From: Candidatus Gastranaerophilales bacterium
GTDB lineage: Bacteria; Cyanobacteriota; Vampirovibrionia; Gastranaerophilales; Gastranaerophilaceae
Direction of reading: 5' to 3'
Length of the DNA: 64,000 bases
NCBI GenBank assembly: GCA_016280955.1
Contig: JAEEHV010000009.1
Coordinates: 1-64,000, forward strand
How positions within the stretch are numbered: the first letter of the stretch is position 1; every line of letters begins with the position of its first letter. Below are positions 18,709 to 28,110 of the stretch, in pieces. The notes beneath the pieces were generated by a model, which saw only the letters and a list, made by a program, of their open reading frames with translations, did not search any database and had not been told where the DNA came from. The position numbers were made by a program, and so were the translations under genes.

Positions 18709-19281
18709 TTATCTCTTTAATAATGGATACAATTTTATAATATCAATATATTTTTTTATCAAATCTTTCGGCATAAACATAGGAACCGTTCCTATATCTA
18801 ATGTTTCCGGATTAGGGCTTTTCTTTAGCAAACGTTCGATTATAACATTGACATTAAATGTACCATACATCTTTTTTAAATTAATTTTTTCCCAGGCATC
18901 TGCTATATAATCAAAACGTTTTCCTCTCTTATAGTGAAAAACAAGCGAAGCAGGTGTTGCATCCGATAAAACCTCAAAGTCTTTAAGTCCTCTGTTCAGA
19001 CAATGTTCCACTTCAATTTGATCAGCAATTTTACCAAATCCGCTGTATCTCTCAGGAGCATAATTCTTTATATAATCTACCCAAACACCATTTTTCTTAT
19101 CAATTAACGATACATATCCTACAGGATTTACTCCGCAATAAACCCCGTATTTAGTAAAGGAGTGACGGGCATCTTTTTCCAAAACAACTACGTCAGGATT
19201 TACTTCCAACCGTTTTATACCCCTTTGCGTCTGCCGTTTTATCGTAATATATGGTGCTTCTATAATTTTTTCCACTTCCAT
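18709..19281 (-). CDS. Hypothetical protein, weakly acetyltransferase-like
   Basis: A 190-residue soluble protein. Residues ~40-130 (GVYCGVNPVGYVSLIDKKNG; LKDFEVLSDATPASLVFHYKRG) have the strand-helix pattern and 'S-x-x-F-H-x-K-x-G' ending seen in GNAT acetyltransferases, but the P-loop-like acetyl-CoA site is not clear. No Shine-Dalgarno sequence is obvious before the ATG at 19281. It is divergent from map. The GNAT reading is a weak inference; the gene itself looks real. Confidence 0.6.
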   Translation of the reverse strand: MEVEKIIEAPYITIKRQTQRGIKRLEVNPDVVVLEKDARHSFTKYGVYCGVNPVGYVSLIDKKNGVWVDYIKNYAPERYSGFGKIADQIEVEHCLNRGLKDFEVLSDATPASLVFHYKRGKRFDYIADAWEKINLKKMYGTFNVNVIIERLLKKSPNPETLDIGTVPMFMPKDLIKKYIDIIKLYPLLKR

Positions 19282-19384
19282 ATTAATTTATAAATACAAA
19301 CATAAAAATTTTTGCCTGTAATTAACATTTGAAATGATAATTTATTAGTTTTACAATATTCATATTAAAGTAAGGAAAAAGATT

Positions 19385-20137
19385 ATGATTAACAAAAAAT
19401 CCAGAGATGAAATAAAAAAAATGCGTCACGCGGGGCATATTGTTGCATTAGTCCACAAAAAAATGAGAGAAGTTGTTGAACCCGGAATCTCAACTCTTGA
19501 ATTAGACAATATTGCTATGCATGTTATAAAAGAAAATAAAGCAATCCCGACATTCCTGGGCTATAACGGTTTTCCTGCAAGCATTTGTACTTCAATTAAT
19601 GAAAAAGTTGTCCACGGAATCCCAAACGAAAAAGAAATTCTTAAAGAGGGTGATATAATCGCTATTGATGTTGGCGCAACCTATGCAGGCATGGTAGGTG
19701 ACAGCGCATGGTCTTATGCTGTCGGAAAAATTTCCGAAGAAAAACAAAAACTAATGAAAGCAACTGAAGAAGCACTTTTTGCAGGAATATCAAAAATGCG
19801 TGCCGGAAATGTTCTTGATGACATATCAGGTGCAATAGAAGATGTCGCTCAATCGTACAAATTAGGTATTGTACGTCAGTATGGCGGGCACGGTGTCGGA
19901 CACCAAATGCACGAAGATCCGTTTTTGTTTAATTACAGAACCGGAGATAATACCCTGATTAAACAAGGTTATGTTATTGCAATCGAGCCAATGTTAAATC
20001 TGGGCTGTGATGATGTGTTTGTCGAAGATGATAAGTGGGGTGTTGTTACAAAAGATTTTCAACCGTCTGCCCACTTTGAACACACTGTTCTTGCCACAGA
20101 AGATGAGCCGGTCCTAATGACAACACTGATGGAATAG
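19385..20137 (+). CDS. map: Methionine aminopeptidase, type I
   Basis: A 250-residue pita-bread metallopeptidase that removes the initiator methionine from nascent proteins. All metal ligands and the substrate histidine are visible: His77 (VVHGIP), Asp95 (AIDVGA), Asp106 (VGDSAW), His169 (GGHGVG), Glu201 (IEPML) and Glu232 (FEHTV). The length is that of type Ia enzymes without the zinc-finger extension. The ATG is preceded by aaggaaa. It is followed by a strong terminator and stands alone. Confidence 0.97.
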   Translation: MINKKSRDEIKKMRHAGHIVALVHKKMREVVEPGISTLELDNIAMHVIKENKAIPTFLGYNGFPASICTSINEKVVHGIPNEKEILKEGDIIAIDVGATYAGMVGDSAWSYAVGKISEEKQKLMKATEEALFAGISKMRAGNVLDDISGAIEDVAQSYKLGIVRQYGGHGVGHQMHEDPFLFNYRTGDNTLIKQGYVIAIEPMLNLGCDDVFVEDDKWGVVTKDFQPSAHFEHTVLATEDEPVLMTTLME

Positions 20138-20200
20138 AGATATTTTAGCAAAAGATATTGTCGGATTGGTAAATCCGACCTACATAATATAACAAATATA

Positions 20201-20246
20201 AAATTGGCGGCGGTGCAAATACACCGCCGCCAATTTCCTTTTTTCT
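20201..20246 (+). terminator. Strong rho-independent terminator, map/rpsA
   Basis: A 15-bp perfect stem (aaattggcggcggtg at 20201-20215 and its complement at 20222-20236) with loop caaata, followed by cctttttt. It lies between convergent map and rpsA; the A/T flanks allow use from both sides. A smaller hairpin (gtcggatt/aatccgac, 20160-20179) precedes it. Confidence 0.93.
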
Positions 20247-20274
20247 CCTCAAAAACTGAGTCAACAGTTTTTCA

Positions 20275-21321
20275 TTACTTGTTTATATCCTTAACAGACA
20301 AAGCAATTCTGTGTTCTTTCGGAGTGAATTTCTTGATAAGAACATCTACTTCGTCACCAACCTTGAACAGATTGAACGGATTAACATTTTCGTCAGACAT
20401 TTCTGCTACGGGAAGAAGAGCTTCAACACCCGGGAATATGTTAATAAATGCACCGAATGTAGTAACTTTATTAACAGTTCCTTTTACAATTTGTCCTTCT
20501 TCAAATTGTCCTTCAATTTGCTGCCATGGATTTTCACCCATTCTCTTTAATGATAAAGAAATTCTCTTAAGTTCGTTATCAATCTTGATAATTTTAACTT
20601 CGATTGTATCACCCAAAGTCAAAACATCCGACGGATGTTTAATTCTCTGCCAAGAAATTTCAGAGATTGGTAACAAACCGTCAATACCGTTAATATCAAC
20701 AAAAGCACCAAAATCAGTGATTCTTACAACGTTACCTGAAACAATCTGACCTTCTTCAAGGGTTGCAAGAACGTTATCAACAACCTGATCTCTTTGTTCT
20801 GCTACAGCTTGTCTTTGAGAAAGGATAAGTTTATTTTTCTTAGGATCTGCTTCAAGAACTTTAACTTCGATTTTTGTATCAACAAGACCTTCAAAAGGTG
20901 TTCCGGTTCTTAATTGAGAAGACGGAATAAATCCTTTAAGGTCAGCAATGTCAACAAGGACTCCGCCTTTAACGGTTGAAACAACCTTAGCAAGAATTGT
21001 ATCACCCTGAATTTTTGCATCATTCAACTGAGCCCATGCCTGAGCATAAGCAATTCTCTTGAGTGAAAGCTGCATGCAATCTTCATTGTTTTCTTCTTTC
21101 AAAACATAAAATTCTCTTATATCGCCGATTTCTAAATCTTCGCCTTCAGGAATTTCTTTGTTTGATAAAGATGCTTCCATTTTTGCACCTTTTACACTTA
21201 CCAAATAACCTTCTGTTTCTTTTTTGATTATCGTACCTTCTACGATATCAGCTACAGTGTTAGTTTTAGCAAAACTTTCTTCTAACAACTGTTCAAATTC
21301 ATCTAATGTTGCTGTTGCCAT
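20275..21321 (-). CDS. rpsA: 30S ribosomal protein S1
   Basis: 348 residues with four S1 RNA-binding repeats (about 25-89, 105-170, 190-259 and 275-345). The third and fourth have the best matches (ITDFGAFVDINGIDGLLPISEISW; VTTFGAFINIFPGVEALLPVAEM). Six-repeat proteobacterial S1 is longer; this length resembles cyanobacterial forms. S1 helps the 30S subunit bind mRNA. It starts 2 bases after ispH, and its ribosome site aaaggagg lies inside the last ispH codons, so the two are coupled. Confidence 0.9.
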   Translation of the reverse strand: MATATLDEFEQLLEESFAKTNTVADIVEGTIIKKETEGYLVSVKGAKMEASLSNKEIPEGEDLEIGDIREFYVLKEENNEDCMQLSLKRIAYAQAWAQLNDAKIQGDTILAKVVSTVKGGVLVDIADLKGFIPSSQLRTGTPFEGLVDTKIEVKVLEADPKKNKLILSQRQAVAEQRDQVVDNVLATLEEGQIVSGNVVRITDFGAFVDINGIDGLLPISEISWQRIKHPSDVLTLGDTIEVKIIKIDNELKRISLSLKRMGENPWQQIEGQFEEGQIVKGTVNKVTTFGAFINIFPGVEALLPVAEMSDENVNPFNLFKVGDEVDVLIKKFTPKEHRIALSVKDINK

Positions 21322-21323
21322 AA

Positions 21324-22190
21324 TTATATTCCTCCTTTTATTTTGTTTATGACTTTATCTATTACAACCTGAGGAGTCGATGCCCCTGCGGTTATTCCTA
21401 TATTTTTTATATTTTCAAATAAATCTTTATTTAATTCACTGTCATTTTCAATATGAATTGTTCTTGTGCAATTTTTAAGTATTTCTGCAAGATGTGTTGT
21501 ATTTGCACTCTTTTTTGAACCGACAACAACCATCAAATCACTTTCGGAAGCAAGCTCGCGAGCTTCCTTTTGCCTCATTGCAGTTGACTGACAAATGGTA
21601 TTGTGTATTAAAACCTCTTTGGCGATTGTGTTCAGATAGCTGACAACAAGATTCAGAGAAGAAACCATTTGAGTAGTTTGAACTACAACACCGACTTTTT
21701 TGTGTGATTTAATTCTGTCGGCAAACGGTTCAAGTTCTTCTATGGTTGTCCCGACAACAACATTTGCTGAATACAGGTCTGCATTTGCTTTAATTGCCAT
21801 AACTTCCGGATGATTAGGTTTGCCGACAATCACAACAAAATAATCATTTTGAGCAAGTTCTATTGCCTTTTGCTGAACTTTTTTAACATCGGGGCAAGTA
21901 AGGTCAACAAGCTCAAAACCTGCATTCTTAATTTTTTCAAACACTTCGGGAGCTTCGCCATGAGAGCGAACTATGCAGATGCCTTCGCCTTTTTCGGGTA
22001 CCTCATGTATTGTTTTAATACCCAAAGATTCAAGCTCATTTATAACATCTGTGTTATGAATGAGTTCGCCTAAAATATATATATTCTTGTCAGGGTTTTC
22101 CTGCTTTAATTTTTTCGCTGTTTCAACGGCTCTTTTCACTCCGTAACAGAACCCTGCAAATTTTGCCAGTTTAATATTTTGATTACTCAA
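21324..22190 (-). CDS. ispH: 4-hydroxy-3-methylbut-2-enyl diphosphate reductase
   Basis: A 288-residue iron-sulfur enzyme, the last step of the MEP pathway, producing isopentenyl and dimethylallyl diphosphate. Three cluster cysteines are seen: Cys15 (FAGFCYGVKRA), Cys99 (LVDLTCPDVKKV) and Cys200 (HNTICQSTAMRQ). His45 and His77 fit the diphosphate-binding histidines. Length is normal. It is followed directly by rpsA; in clostridia these two genes are often fused, so the adjacency is a known association. Confidence 0.96.
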   Translation of the reverse strand: MSNQNIKLAKFAGFCYGVKRAVETAKKLKQENPDKNIYILGELIHNTDVINELESLGIKTIHEVPEKGEGICIVRSHGEAPEVFEKIKNAGFELVDLTCPDVKKVQQKAIELAQNDYFVVIVGKPNHPEVMAIKANADLYSANVVVGTTIEELEPFADRIKSHKKVGVVVQTTQMVSSLNLVVSYLNTIAKEVLIHNTICQSTAMRQKEARELASESDLMVVVGSKKSANTTHLAEILKNCTRTIHIENDSELNKDLFENIKNIGITAGASTPQVVIDKVINKIKGGI

Positions 22191-22340
22191 ATATTTATAT
22201 TTCGCTTTCTGAATGAACTAGGGAGTAACCTGTTGAATACTGACTCCCAGTAAGAACATTTAACAATAAAAGTTTTTATTTGTAAAGTATAATTATATTT
22301 TGGGGTAAATTTTGGGGGTAATTTTTCAACAGATTATACA

Positions 22341-23624
22341 CTACTTTTCATCATTATCGTCTTCGGAGTCATACTCATCCTCGTACTCTTCAGAGTATTC
22401 TGCGTCGTCTTCATAATCATCTTCGTCCTCATCAGATTCGTACGATTCATCAGAATTATCATATTCTTCGTATTCGTTTTCCTCATCATATTCCTCGTCC
22501 TCATATTCATTATAATCTTCTTCGTCAGAATCTTCAGAATATTCATCATATTCTGATTCTTCATCTTCTTCAAACGTATCGTCCTGATTTTCTTCCGGCA
22601 AAGAACCACCTTCAGCATCATCCGACAGGTAATTTTCTTCATTTTGTTCGTTTTCCGAATGATATTCTTCCACCATTTTTTCCGGTTGTATTTCTTCGTT
22701 CCTGCCAATCATTTCACCGACAGACTTAAACTCCTGTTTCAGCCCTTTTTTGGAATAAGAAAGTGTATATGGGTTCCGAAGGGCAAGCTTTAAATTATCA
22801 TAATACGCATCCAAATCACCGATAAACTTGTAAACCCGAGCCAAACAATAATACAAATCACCATTTTCTTCTTTCTGCAAAGCGGTATGCAGCAACTCCA
22901 TAACTTCTTCTGTCTGACTGTTTTTTAAACATATTTTGGTTAAAAGTTTGTATGCTTCTATGTCAACAGGATTATATTGAATAGTTTTCTTGAGATACTC
23001 GATTGCTTCCTCATCATTTCCGTTTTTGAATGCAATTGAGCCGAGATTAAAATAAGCCCAACTATAATCGGGAGATATGTCTAAAACTTTTTTATAACTT
23101 TCTATTGCAAAATTGGAAAGTCCGTCATTTTGATAAATATATCCGAGGTAAAAATATGCATATACGTCTCTGGGATTTATTGCAACTGCTTTCTGAAAAC
23201 AGTCCAGTGCTTTATTTTTTTCATCAATATTAAAATAACAAAGCCCGAGATTAAAATAACTGTTTCCGTCTTTTTTATCATATTCAAGCACTTTTTTAAA
23301 ACAAGCCTCTGCTTCCGTCCAATTTTCCAAATCTACATATACCTCACCGAGATTGTAATAAAAATCCTCCTGCGGAGAGAGAGCTATTGCTTTTTGATAT
23401 ACATCTCTTGCCTGTTCAAATTTTTTCAGTTTTTCATATACAATTCCAAGATTATATAAAAGCTCGGCATCTTCTTTAAAATATTTACAAAGAAACTCCA
23501 GGTTTGCTTCCGCTTCTACATTAAACCCTTCGTTTACAAGCATAATTGAAAGTTCTCTTCTTGCCTGAAAATTTGAAGGATCGTTCTGTAATACTTTTTG
23601 CAGTGATTCAATATCATTTGGCAT
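22341..23624 (-). CDS. TPR protein with long acidic C-terminal tail
   Basis: A 427-residue protein. Residues ~20-290 are tandem tetratricopeptide repeats (about seven; e.g. ELLYNLGIVYEKLKKFEQA and SYFNLGLCYFNIDEKNKAL), which make protein-binding solenoids. Residues ~309-427 are an unusually acidic tail made almost only of Glu, Asp, Tyr, Ser and Asn. No signal or membrane segment. It lies upstream of ispH on the same strand with a 150-base gap, and 26 bases past tcdA. Partners are unknown. Confidence 0.85.
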   Translation of the reverse strand: MPNDIESLQKVLQNDPSNFQARRELSIMLVNEGFNVEAEANLEFLCKYFKEDAELLYNLGIVYEKLKKFEQARDVYQKAIALSPQEDFYYNLGEVYVDLENWTEAEACFKKVLEYDKKDGNSYFNLGLCYFNIDEKNKALDCFQKAVAINPRDVYAYFYLGYIYQNDGLSNFAIESYKKVLDISPDYSWAYFNLGSIAFKNGNDEEAIEYLKKTIQYNPVDIEAYKLLTKICLKNSQTEEVMELLHTALQKEENGDLYYCLARVYKFIGDLDAYYDNLKLALRNPYTLSYSKKGLKQEFKSVGEMIGRNEEIQPEKMVEEYHSENEQNEENYLSDDAEGGSLPEENQDDTFEEDEESEYDEYSEDSDEEDYNEYEDEEYDEENEYEEYDNSDESYESDEDEDDYEDDAEYSEEYEDEYDSEDDNDEK

Positions 23625-23650
23625 ATCAGGATTATACCATATTTTTAAAC

Positions 23651-24370
23651 TCAGGGTAAAGAGGGATTGGTTAAATCTCTTATAACTTCTCCGGCAATAA
23701 TCAAACCGGCAACCGCAGGAACAAACGCATTACTCCCCGGTATTTGACGTTTTTGAGTTTCTTCATTTATCCGTATAACAGGTTTTATAGGAATCTCTTT
23801 TGAAAAAACTACCTTAACCTTTTTTATACCTCGTTTTTTTAATTCCTGTCTTATTACTTTCGCAAGCGGACATACTGATGTTTTGGAAATATCCGCAACT
23901 TCAAACATTTCAGGGTGCATTTTATTTCCGGCACCCATAGAGGAGATTACTGGAACACCTGCTTTTTTTGAACGTTCAATTATTTCAAGTTTTCCTGATA
24001 CTGTATCAATTGCATCGACAACATAATCATAATTTGAAAAAACAAAATCTTCAGCCGTTTGCGGTGTAAAAAATGTTTTGTATGTATTAACTTTTACATT
24101 CGGATTAATTTCTAAAATTCTTTCTTTTGCAGCATCAACCTTGTACTTATCTATCGTTTTATGTGTTGCAATAATTTGACGGTTGAGATTGGTTAAACAG
24201 ACTTTGTCATTATCAATCAAATCAATTTCCCCGATTCCAGAACGTACAAGAGCTTCAACAACGTAGCCCCCGACACCGCCAATTCCGAATACAGCTACTC
24301 TTGAAGATGCAAGTTTTTCCATGCCGGATTTTCCTATTAATAACTCTGTGCGTGAAAATTGATTTATCAT
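23651..24370 (-). CDS. tcdA: tRNA threonylcarbamoyladenosine dehydratase (TcdA/CsdL)
   Basis: 239 residues from the ATG at 24370. It is a ThiF/E1-like enzyme with GIGGVGG nucleotide loop, DNDKVCLTNLNRQ (adenylation site), DAIDTVSGK and a C-terminal NAFVPAVAGLIIAGEV. TcdA adenylates and cyclises t6A37 in tRNA. Close relatives (MoeB, ThiF) partner with ThiS/MoaD proteins not seen here. An upstream in-frame TTG at 24385 would overlap the promoter; the -10 tataat ends six bases before the ATG, so the mRNA looks leaderless. Confidence 0.85.
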   Translation of the reverse strand: MINQFSRTELLIGKSGMEKLASSRVAVFGIGGVGGYVVEALVRSGIGEIDLIDNDKVCLTNLNRQIIATHKTIDKYKVDAAKERILEINPNVKVNTYKTFFTPQTAEDFVFSNYDYVVDAIDTVSGKLEIIERSKKAGVPVISSMGAGNKMHPEMFEVADISKTSVCPLAKVIRQELKKRGIKKVKVVFSKEIPIKPVIRINEETQKRQIPGSNAFVPAVAGLIIAGEVIRDLTNPSLP

Positions 24371-24376
24371 AAGAAA

Positions 24377-24414
24377 ATTATACAATAAATCTAAGAGATA
24401 TTTTCTGATATAAT
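24377..24414. promoter_or_regulatory. Divergent tcdA/priA promoters, both apparently leaderless
   Basis: For priA: extended -10 tgatataat (hexamer 24409-24414) ends six bases before the ATG at 24421. For tcdA on the minus strand: tataat (24382-24377) ends six bases before the ATG at 24370. No Shine-Dalgarno sequence lies between either -10 and its start codon. Confidence 0.6.
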
Positions 24415-24420
24415 ATTTTT

Positions 24421-26625
24421 ATGAAATATGCAATGGTTCTTGTAAATATTAAGGGGTTGGGAGTTAAGACTTTCAGTTATCTGATACCTGAAGAAATGAA
24501 GGATATTATTCAAATCGGTCAGGCCGTTTTGGTTCCTTTCGGCAGACAGGGGCTTATTAATGCTTTTATTGTAGGATTTTCTGATTATATTCCCGGTGAT
24601 TTCAGAGTAAAAAAAATTAATAAAATCCTCGATACAACTCCGCTGTTTTCACTAAAATATTTAAAACTTTTGGAATGGGTAGCTAATTACTACTGCACCG
24701 ATTTTGTTACCGTACTGAATGCTGCACTGCCAATGAAGCTTATTGAAAAAAATGCAAAAGTTGAACTTGCGGTTTCACTGATAAAAGAAGACGGAGAAGG
24801 ATTGACCAAGAGGCAGAAAGAAGTTTTGTTACTGCTTAAAGAACTGGGAAAATCTTCGCTTATAGAATTTGAAGAAAGAGCCAAAACAACCCGTACAACA
24901 ATGAAAAAACTTGCCGAAGCCGGGTTTGTAAAAATAGAAGAAGAATATATTTACAGAAATCCGCTTTCTATTTTTAAAGATATTGAAATTGAACCGCTAA
25001 GTGAGCTTCAGGGCGAACAAATTACAGCCTATGAAGGCATCAGGGCAAAGTTCAAATCACCAAATCCGATTTTACTTTATGGTGTTACGGCATCTGGAAA
25101 AACAGAAGTCTATTTTAAGCTGATAAAAGATGTTCTTGATGAAGGCAAAAATGTACTTTTCCTTGCTCCGGAAATTGCCCTGGCCTCGCAATTAACAAAA
25201 CGTCTTGCAAAAAAATTCGGCATAAAAGATGTTGCCATCTGGCACAGCTCTATTGGTGAGGGTGAAAAGTATGATGTATGGCAAAGGCTTTATAAAAATG
25301 AGGTAAGAATCCTTGCGGGAGCAAGGTCTGCAGTTTTTGCACCATTGCAAAACATAGGTTTGATTATTATTGATGAGGAACATGAAGGAGCATATAAACA
25401 AACAACACCGGCTCCAAGGTATGATGCAAGAGTTGTTGCAAAAAGGCTTGCACAGTTTTATCAGGCACCGCTTGTCTTAGGTTCTGCAACACCTGATGTT
25501 TCAACTTATTATTATGCTTCAAACAACAATAACCTGTTTGAAATGAAAAAAAGATATAACGATTCACCGCTGGCAAAACCTGAAGTAATAAACATGCAGG
25601 AACACGGAAAAGCTGCATATCGCGGAGTTATTTCCAAGCCGCTGCAGACAGAAATTACAGAAACACTTGAAAGAGGACAGCAGGTAATACTGTTAATGAA
25701 CCGCAGAGGTTATGCAACTTACACCCAGTGTAAAGCCTGCGGAACTGTTATAGAATGTCCTGATTGCTCAATCCCGATGATTTGGCACTCGGGAATTAAA
25801 CAATTTAAGTGCCATTATTGTAACAAGGAAATGAGTTTTCCTGATTATTGCCCGGCATGCGGATGTGATGCTCTGGCAACTTCAGGTGTCGGCACACAAA
25901 AGATTGAGGTTTTGATTAAAGAACTTTACCCGGATGCAAGAGTAGAAAGAATCGACAGTGACATTTTAACAAGGAAAAACGCACATATTGAACTTTTGAA
26001 TAAATTTCAGAAAGGTGACATCGATATCTTGGTAGGAACTCAAATGATAGCAAAGGGACTTGATAATCCAAACGTTACTCTTGTAGGTGTTATTAGTGCC
26101 GATTCCGGTTTTAATGTTCCGGATTATCGGGCATCAGAGAGGGGGTTTCAGCTTCTTACACAGGTCGCAGGACGTGCCGGAAGGGGCGAATACAAGGGAA
26201 AAGTTTTATTTCAAACCTACAACCCAGATTACTATGCTTTCCAAAGTGCAAAATCGCAGAATTATGAAAAGTTTTTTGAAACAGAAATCAAATCAAGACA
26301 AGAATTTGATTATCCGCCATTCAGCCAGTTTATAAGACTTATTATATCTTCTGAAAACAATTTCCGTGCCGAAAAATCCTCGATGGAAATCGCACTCAGA
26401 CTGAATACAATGATAGAAAAATTCGGATTTGGAGAACATGTTGAGGTTTTGGGACCAAGCCCATGTATAATCGAAAAAATAAGCGGTTTTTACAGATTCC
26501 AGATTCTTATTAAAAATAAACTCGCACAAAAAGGACATGATTTTGTATCAAAATTCCTGAGCAAAATAGCCATGCCAAAAGATATCCGACTGGCTATCGA
26601 CGTTGATCCGCTTGATATTTTATAA
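24421..26625 (+). CDS. priA: Primosomal replication-restart helicase PriA
   Basis: A 734-residue PriA. The N-terminal 3'-DNA-binding domain (1-105) is followed by a winged-helix stretch, then the DEAH-type helicase with Walker A GVTASGKTE near 221 and IIDEEHEGAYKQ near 318. A zinc-binding insert has eight cysteines (CKACGTVIECPDC, CHYCNKEMSFPDYCPAC, ~438-481). The helicase C-core includes GTQMIAKGLDNPNVTLVGV and QVAGRAGRGEYKG. PriA reloads replisomes at collapsed forks. The gene is monocistronic and divergent from tcdA. Confidence 0.96.
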   Translation: MKYAMVLVNIKGLGVKTFSYLIPEEMKDIIQIGQAVLVPFGRQGLINAFIVGFSDYIPGDFRVKKINKILDTTPLFSLKYLKLLEWVANYYCTDFVTVLNAALPMKLIEKNAKVELAVSLIKEDGEGLTKRQKEVLLLLKELGKSSLIEFEERAKTTRTTMKKLAEAGFVKIEEEYIYRNPLSIFKDIEIEPLSELQGEQITAYEGIRAKFKSPNPILLYGVTASGKTEVYFKLIKDVLDEGKNVLFLAPEIALASQLTKRLAKKFGIKDVAIWHSSIGEGEKYDVWQRLYKNEVRILAGARSAVFAPLQNIGLIIIDEEHEGAYKQTTPAPRYDARVVAKRLAQFYQAPLVLGSATPDVSTYYYASNNNNLFEMKKRYNDSPLAKPEVINMQEHGKAAYRGVISKPLQTEITETLERGQQVILLMNRRGYATYTQCKACGTVIECPDCSIPMIWHSGIKQFKCHYCNKEMSFPDYCPACGCDALATSGVGTQKIEVLIKELYPDARVERIDSDILTRKNAHIELLNKFQKGDIDILVGTQMIAKGLDNPNVTLVGVISADSGFNVPDYRASERGFQLLTQVAGRAGRGEYKGKVLFQTYNPDYYAFQSAKSQNYEKFFETEIKSRQEFDYPPFSQFIRLIISSENNFRAEKSSMEIALRLNTMIEKFGFGEHVEVLGPSPCIIEKISGFYRFQILIKNKLAQKGHDFVSKFLSKIAMPKDIRLAIDVDPLDIL

Positions 26626-26674
26626 GAATAATCTATTTGTAATCTGTAATATCGGTCAAAAATATTTACTCCAC

Positions 26675-28009
26675 TTATTTGTCACGGGACTTGCCCATAA
26701 TAGCAAGACAGATAAACCTGAAGAAAATTGCAATTTCCCAGAGTAAATTTTGGTGTTTAATATAGTATAAATCGTACCCGACTCTCTGCTCCGCCGTCGG
26801 TTCATCTATATTAATCTGCTGCCATCCGCACCAGCCCGGACGAACCCAATTTCTGCATTCCCAGAAAGGTATATTTTCTTTATTTTCGTAATAAACTTCT
26901 TCTCTTACGGGACGGGGGCCGACAATGCTCATATCGCCTTTCAGAACATTTATCATTTGAGGAATTATATCAATATGAAATTTTCTCAGGATTTTACAAA
27001 ACGGCATAATTCTTTTATCATCAGAAAGAACTTCCGTAACATCATCGTCAAAATCATCTTTAACTTCATCCTGATACATTGATCTGAACTTTATCATTTT
27101 AAACGGTTTACCGAATTTACCCATTCTCATCTGGGTAAAGAATACCGGCCCTAAATCACTGAATTTAATACCAAGTGCAGCAATTATTGTAATAGGAAGG
27201 GTTAAAATTATTATCATTATTGAAGCAACAACATCACAAAAACGTTTAAGTGATGCGTATATCAGTGCTTTTCTTCTGACACAGTCATAGAACAGCCAGT
27301 TAACCGACATTTTAGAAACAAGATATTTATGAGTAATTTTTTCATAAAATCTGTACATTCTCCAAACCTTTACACCGAGAGGAATCCCTTTAACCAAATC
27401 GGTTAAAATGTCAGAATCCATACGTGATTTAACCGCTACAATAACAATTTTTACGTTATTATCTTTAATAACGGCTTCTGAATCACAGGTTAATCCGAGA
27501 ATTTTTATTGAGGAATCTTCATCTTCTATGTTGTTCATATTATCATCCAAAAAACCGACAACATTGAGTTTTAATTCAGGTCTTTGCTGAATTTCTTCCG
27601 CAATAAGTTTACCGTCCTGTCCGGCACCGACAATTAAAACATTTTTCGGTCTTATGTATAAAGCTTTTATAATTGCACCAGATATTCTGAGAAAAGCCGA
27701 AAAGAAAAACAAACCAAATGCATACAATGTTATCAGCATGAAGAAATAAACACTGCTCGGAATAAACATTGCTGTGATTACGGAAATACCTGTAATTATT
27801 ATTACACTTTCAAAAAACTTGCCATAATCTTTTAATTTAAATTCTTTTACGGAATATACACCCTTTACGGCAAATACCATTAAAGACAGTATTAAAATAC
27901 TTACAACAGTGGATATCAATGTTGGAAAATCAAATATTATTTTTGAAAACAAAAAGTACAAAATACCGCCTGCTAATATAGTATCCAAAATAAAATACAG
28001 ATAATTCAT
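26675..28009 (-). CDS. Polyprenyl-phosphate sugar phosphotransferase (WbaP/WcaJ type)
   Basis: A 444-residue membrane enzyme. Four or so N-terminal membrane segments (residues 1-110) precede a Rossmann-like domain (VLIVGAGQDGKLIAEEI near 124). Then come a further membrane segment and the catalytic bacterial sugar-transferase domain: KRFCDVVASIMIIILTLPI, GPVFFTQMRMGKFGKPFKMIKF, GDMSIVGPRPVREE and RPGWCGWQQIN. Such enzymes transfer a sugar-1-phosphate from a UDP-sugar to undecaprenyl phosphate, the first step of O-antigen or exopolysaccharide assembly. It could start the glycan completed by the 43-59 kb locus, but it lies 15 kb away. Confidence 0.9.
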   Translation of the reverse strand: MNYLYFILDTILAGGILYFLFSKIIFDFPTLISTVVSILILSLMVFAVKGVYSVKEFKLKDYGKFFESVIIITGISVITAMFIPSSVYFFMLITLYAFGLFFFSAFLRISGAIIKALYIRPKNVLIVGAGQDGKLIAEEIQQRPELKLNVVGFLDDNMNNIEDEDSSIKILGLTCDSEAVIKDNNVKIVIVAVKSRMDSDILTDLVKGIPLGVKVWRMYRFYEKITHKYLVSKMSVNWLFYDCVRRKALIYASLKRFCDVVASIMIIILTLPITIIAALGIKFSDLGPVFFTQMRMGKFGKPFKMIKFRSMYQDEVKDDFDDDVTEVLSDDKRIMPFCKILRKFHIDIIPQMINVLKGDMSIVGPRPVREEVYYENKENIPFWECRNWVRPGWCGWQQINIDEPTAEQRVGYDLYYIKHQNLLWEIAIFFRFICLAIMGKSRDK

Positions 28010-28110
28010 AATTAATAAAGCTCCTAAACTAACCCTTTATACTAAGATTAATTATACCATAAATTTCTAACAAATATAAGAGGGGAACAGTTAAATATTC
28101 TTTACAAAGT

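Noticed and set aside
20204-20749. 181-codon plus-strand frame
   Set aside because: Lies antisense to rpsA and starts in the terminator hairpin; no family features.
22334-22708. 124-codon Met/Lys-rich frame on the minus strand
   Set aside because: It is an out-of-frame reading of the gaa/gat/tat-rich acidic tail of the TPR protein, which explains its odd composition.
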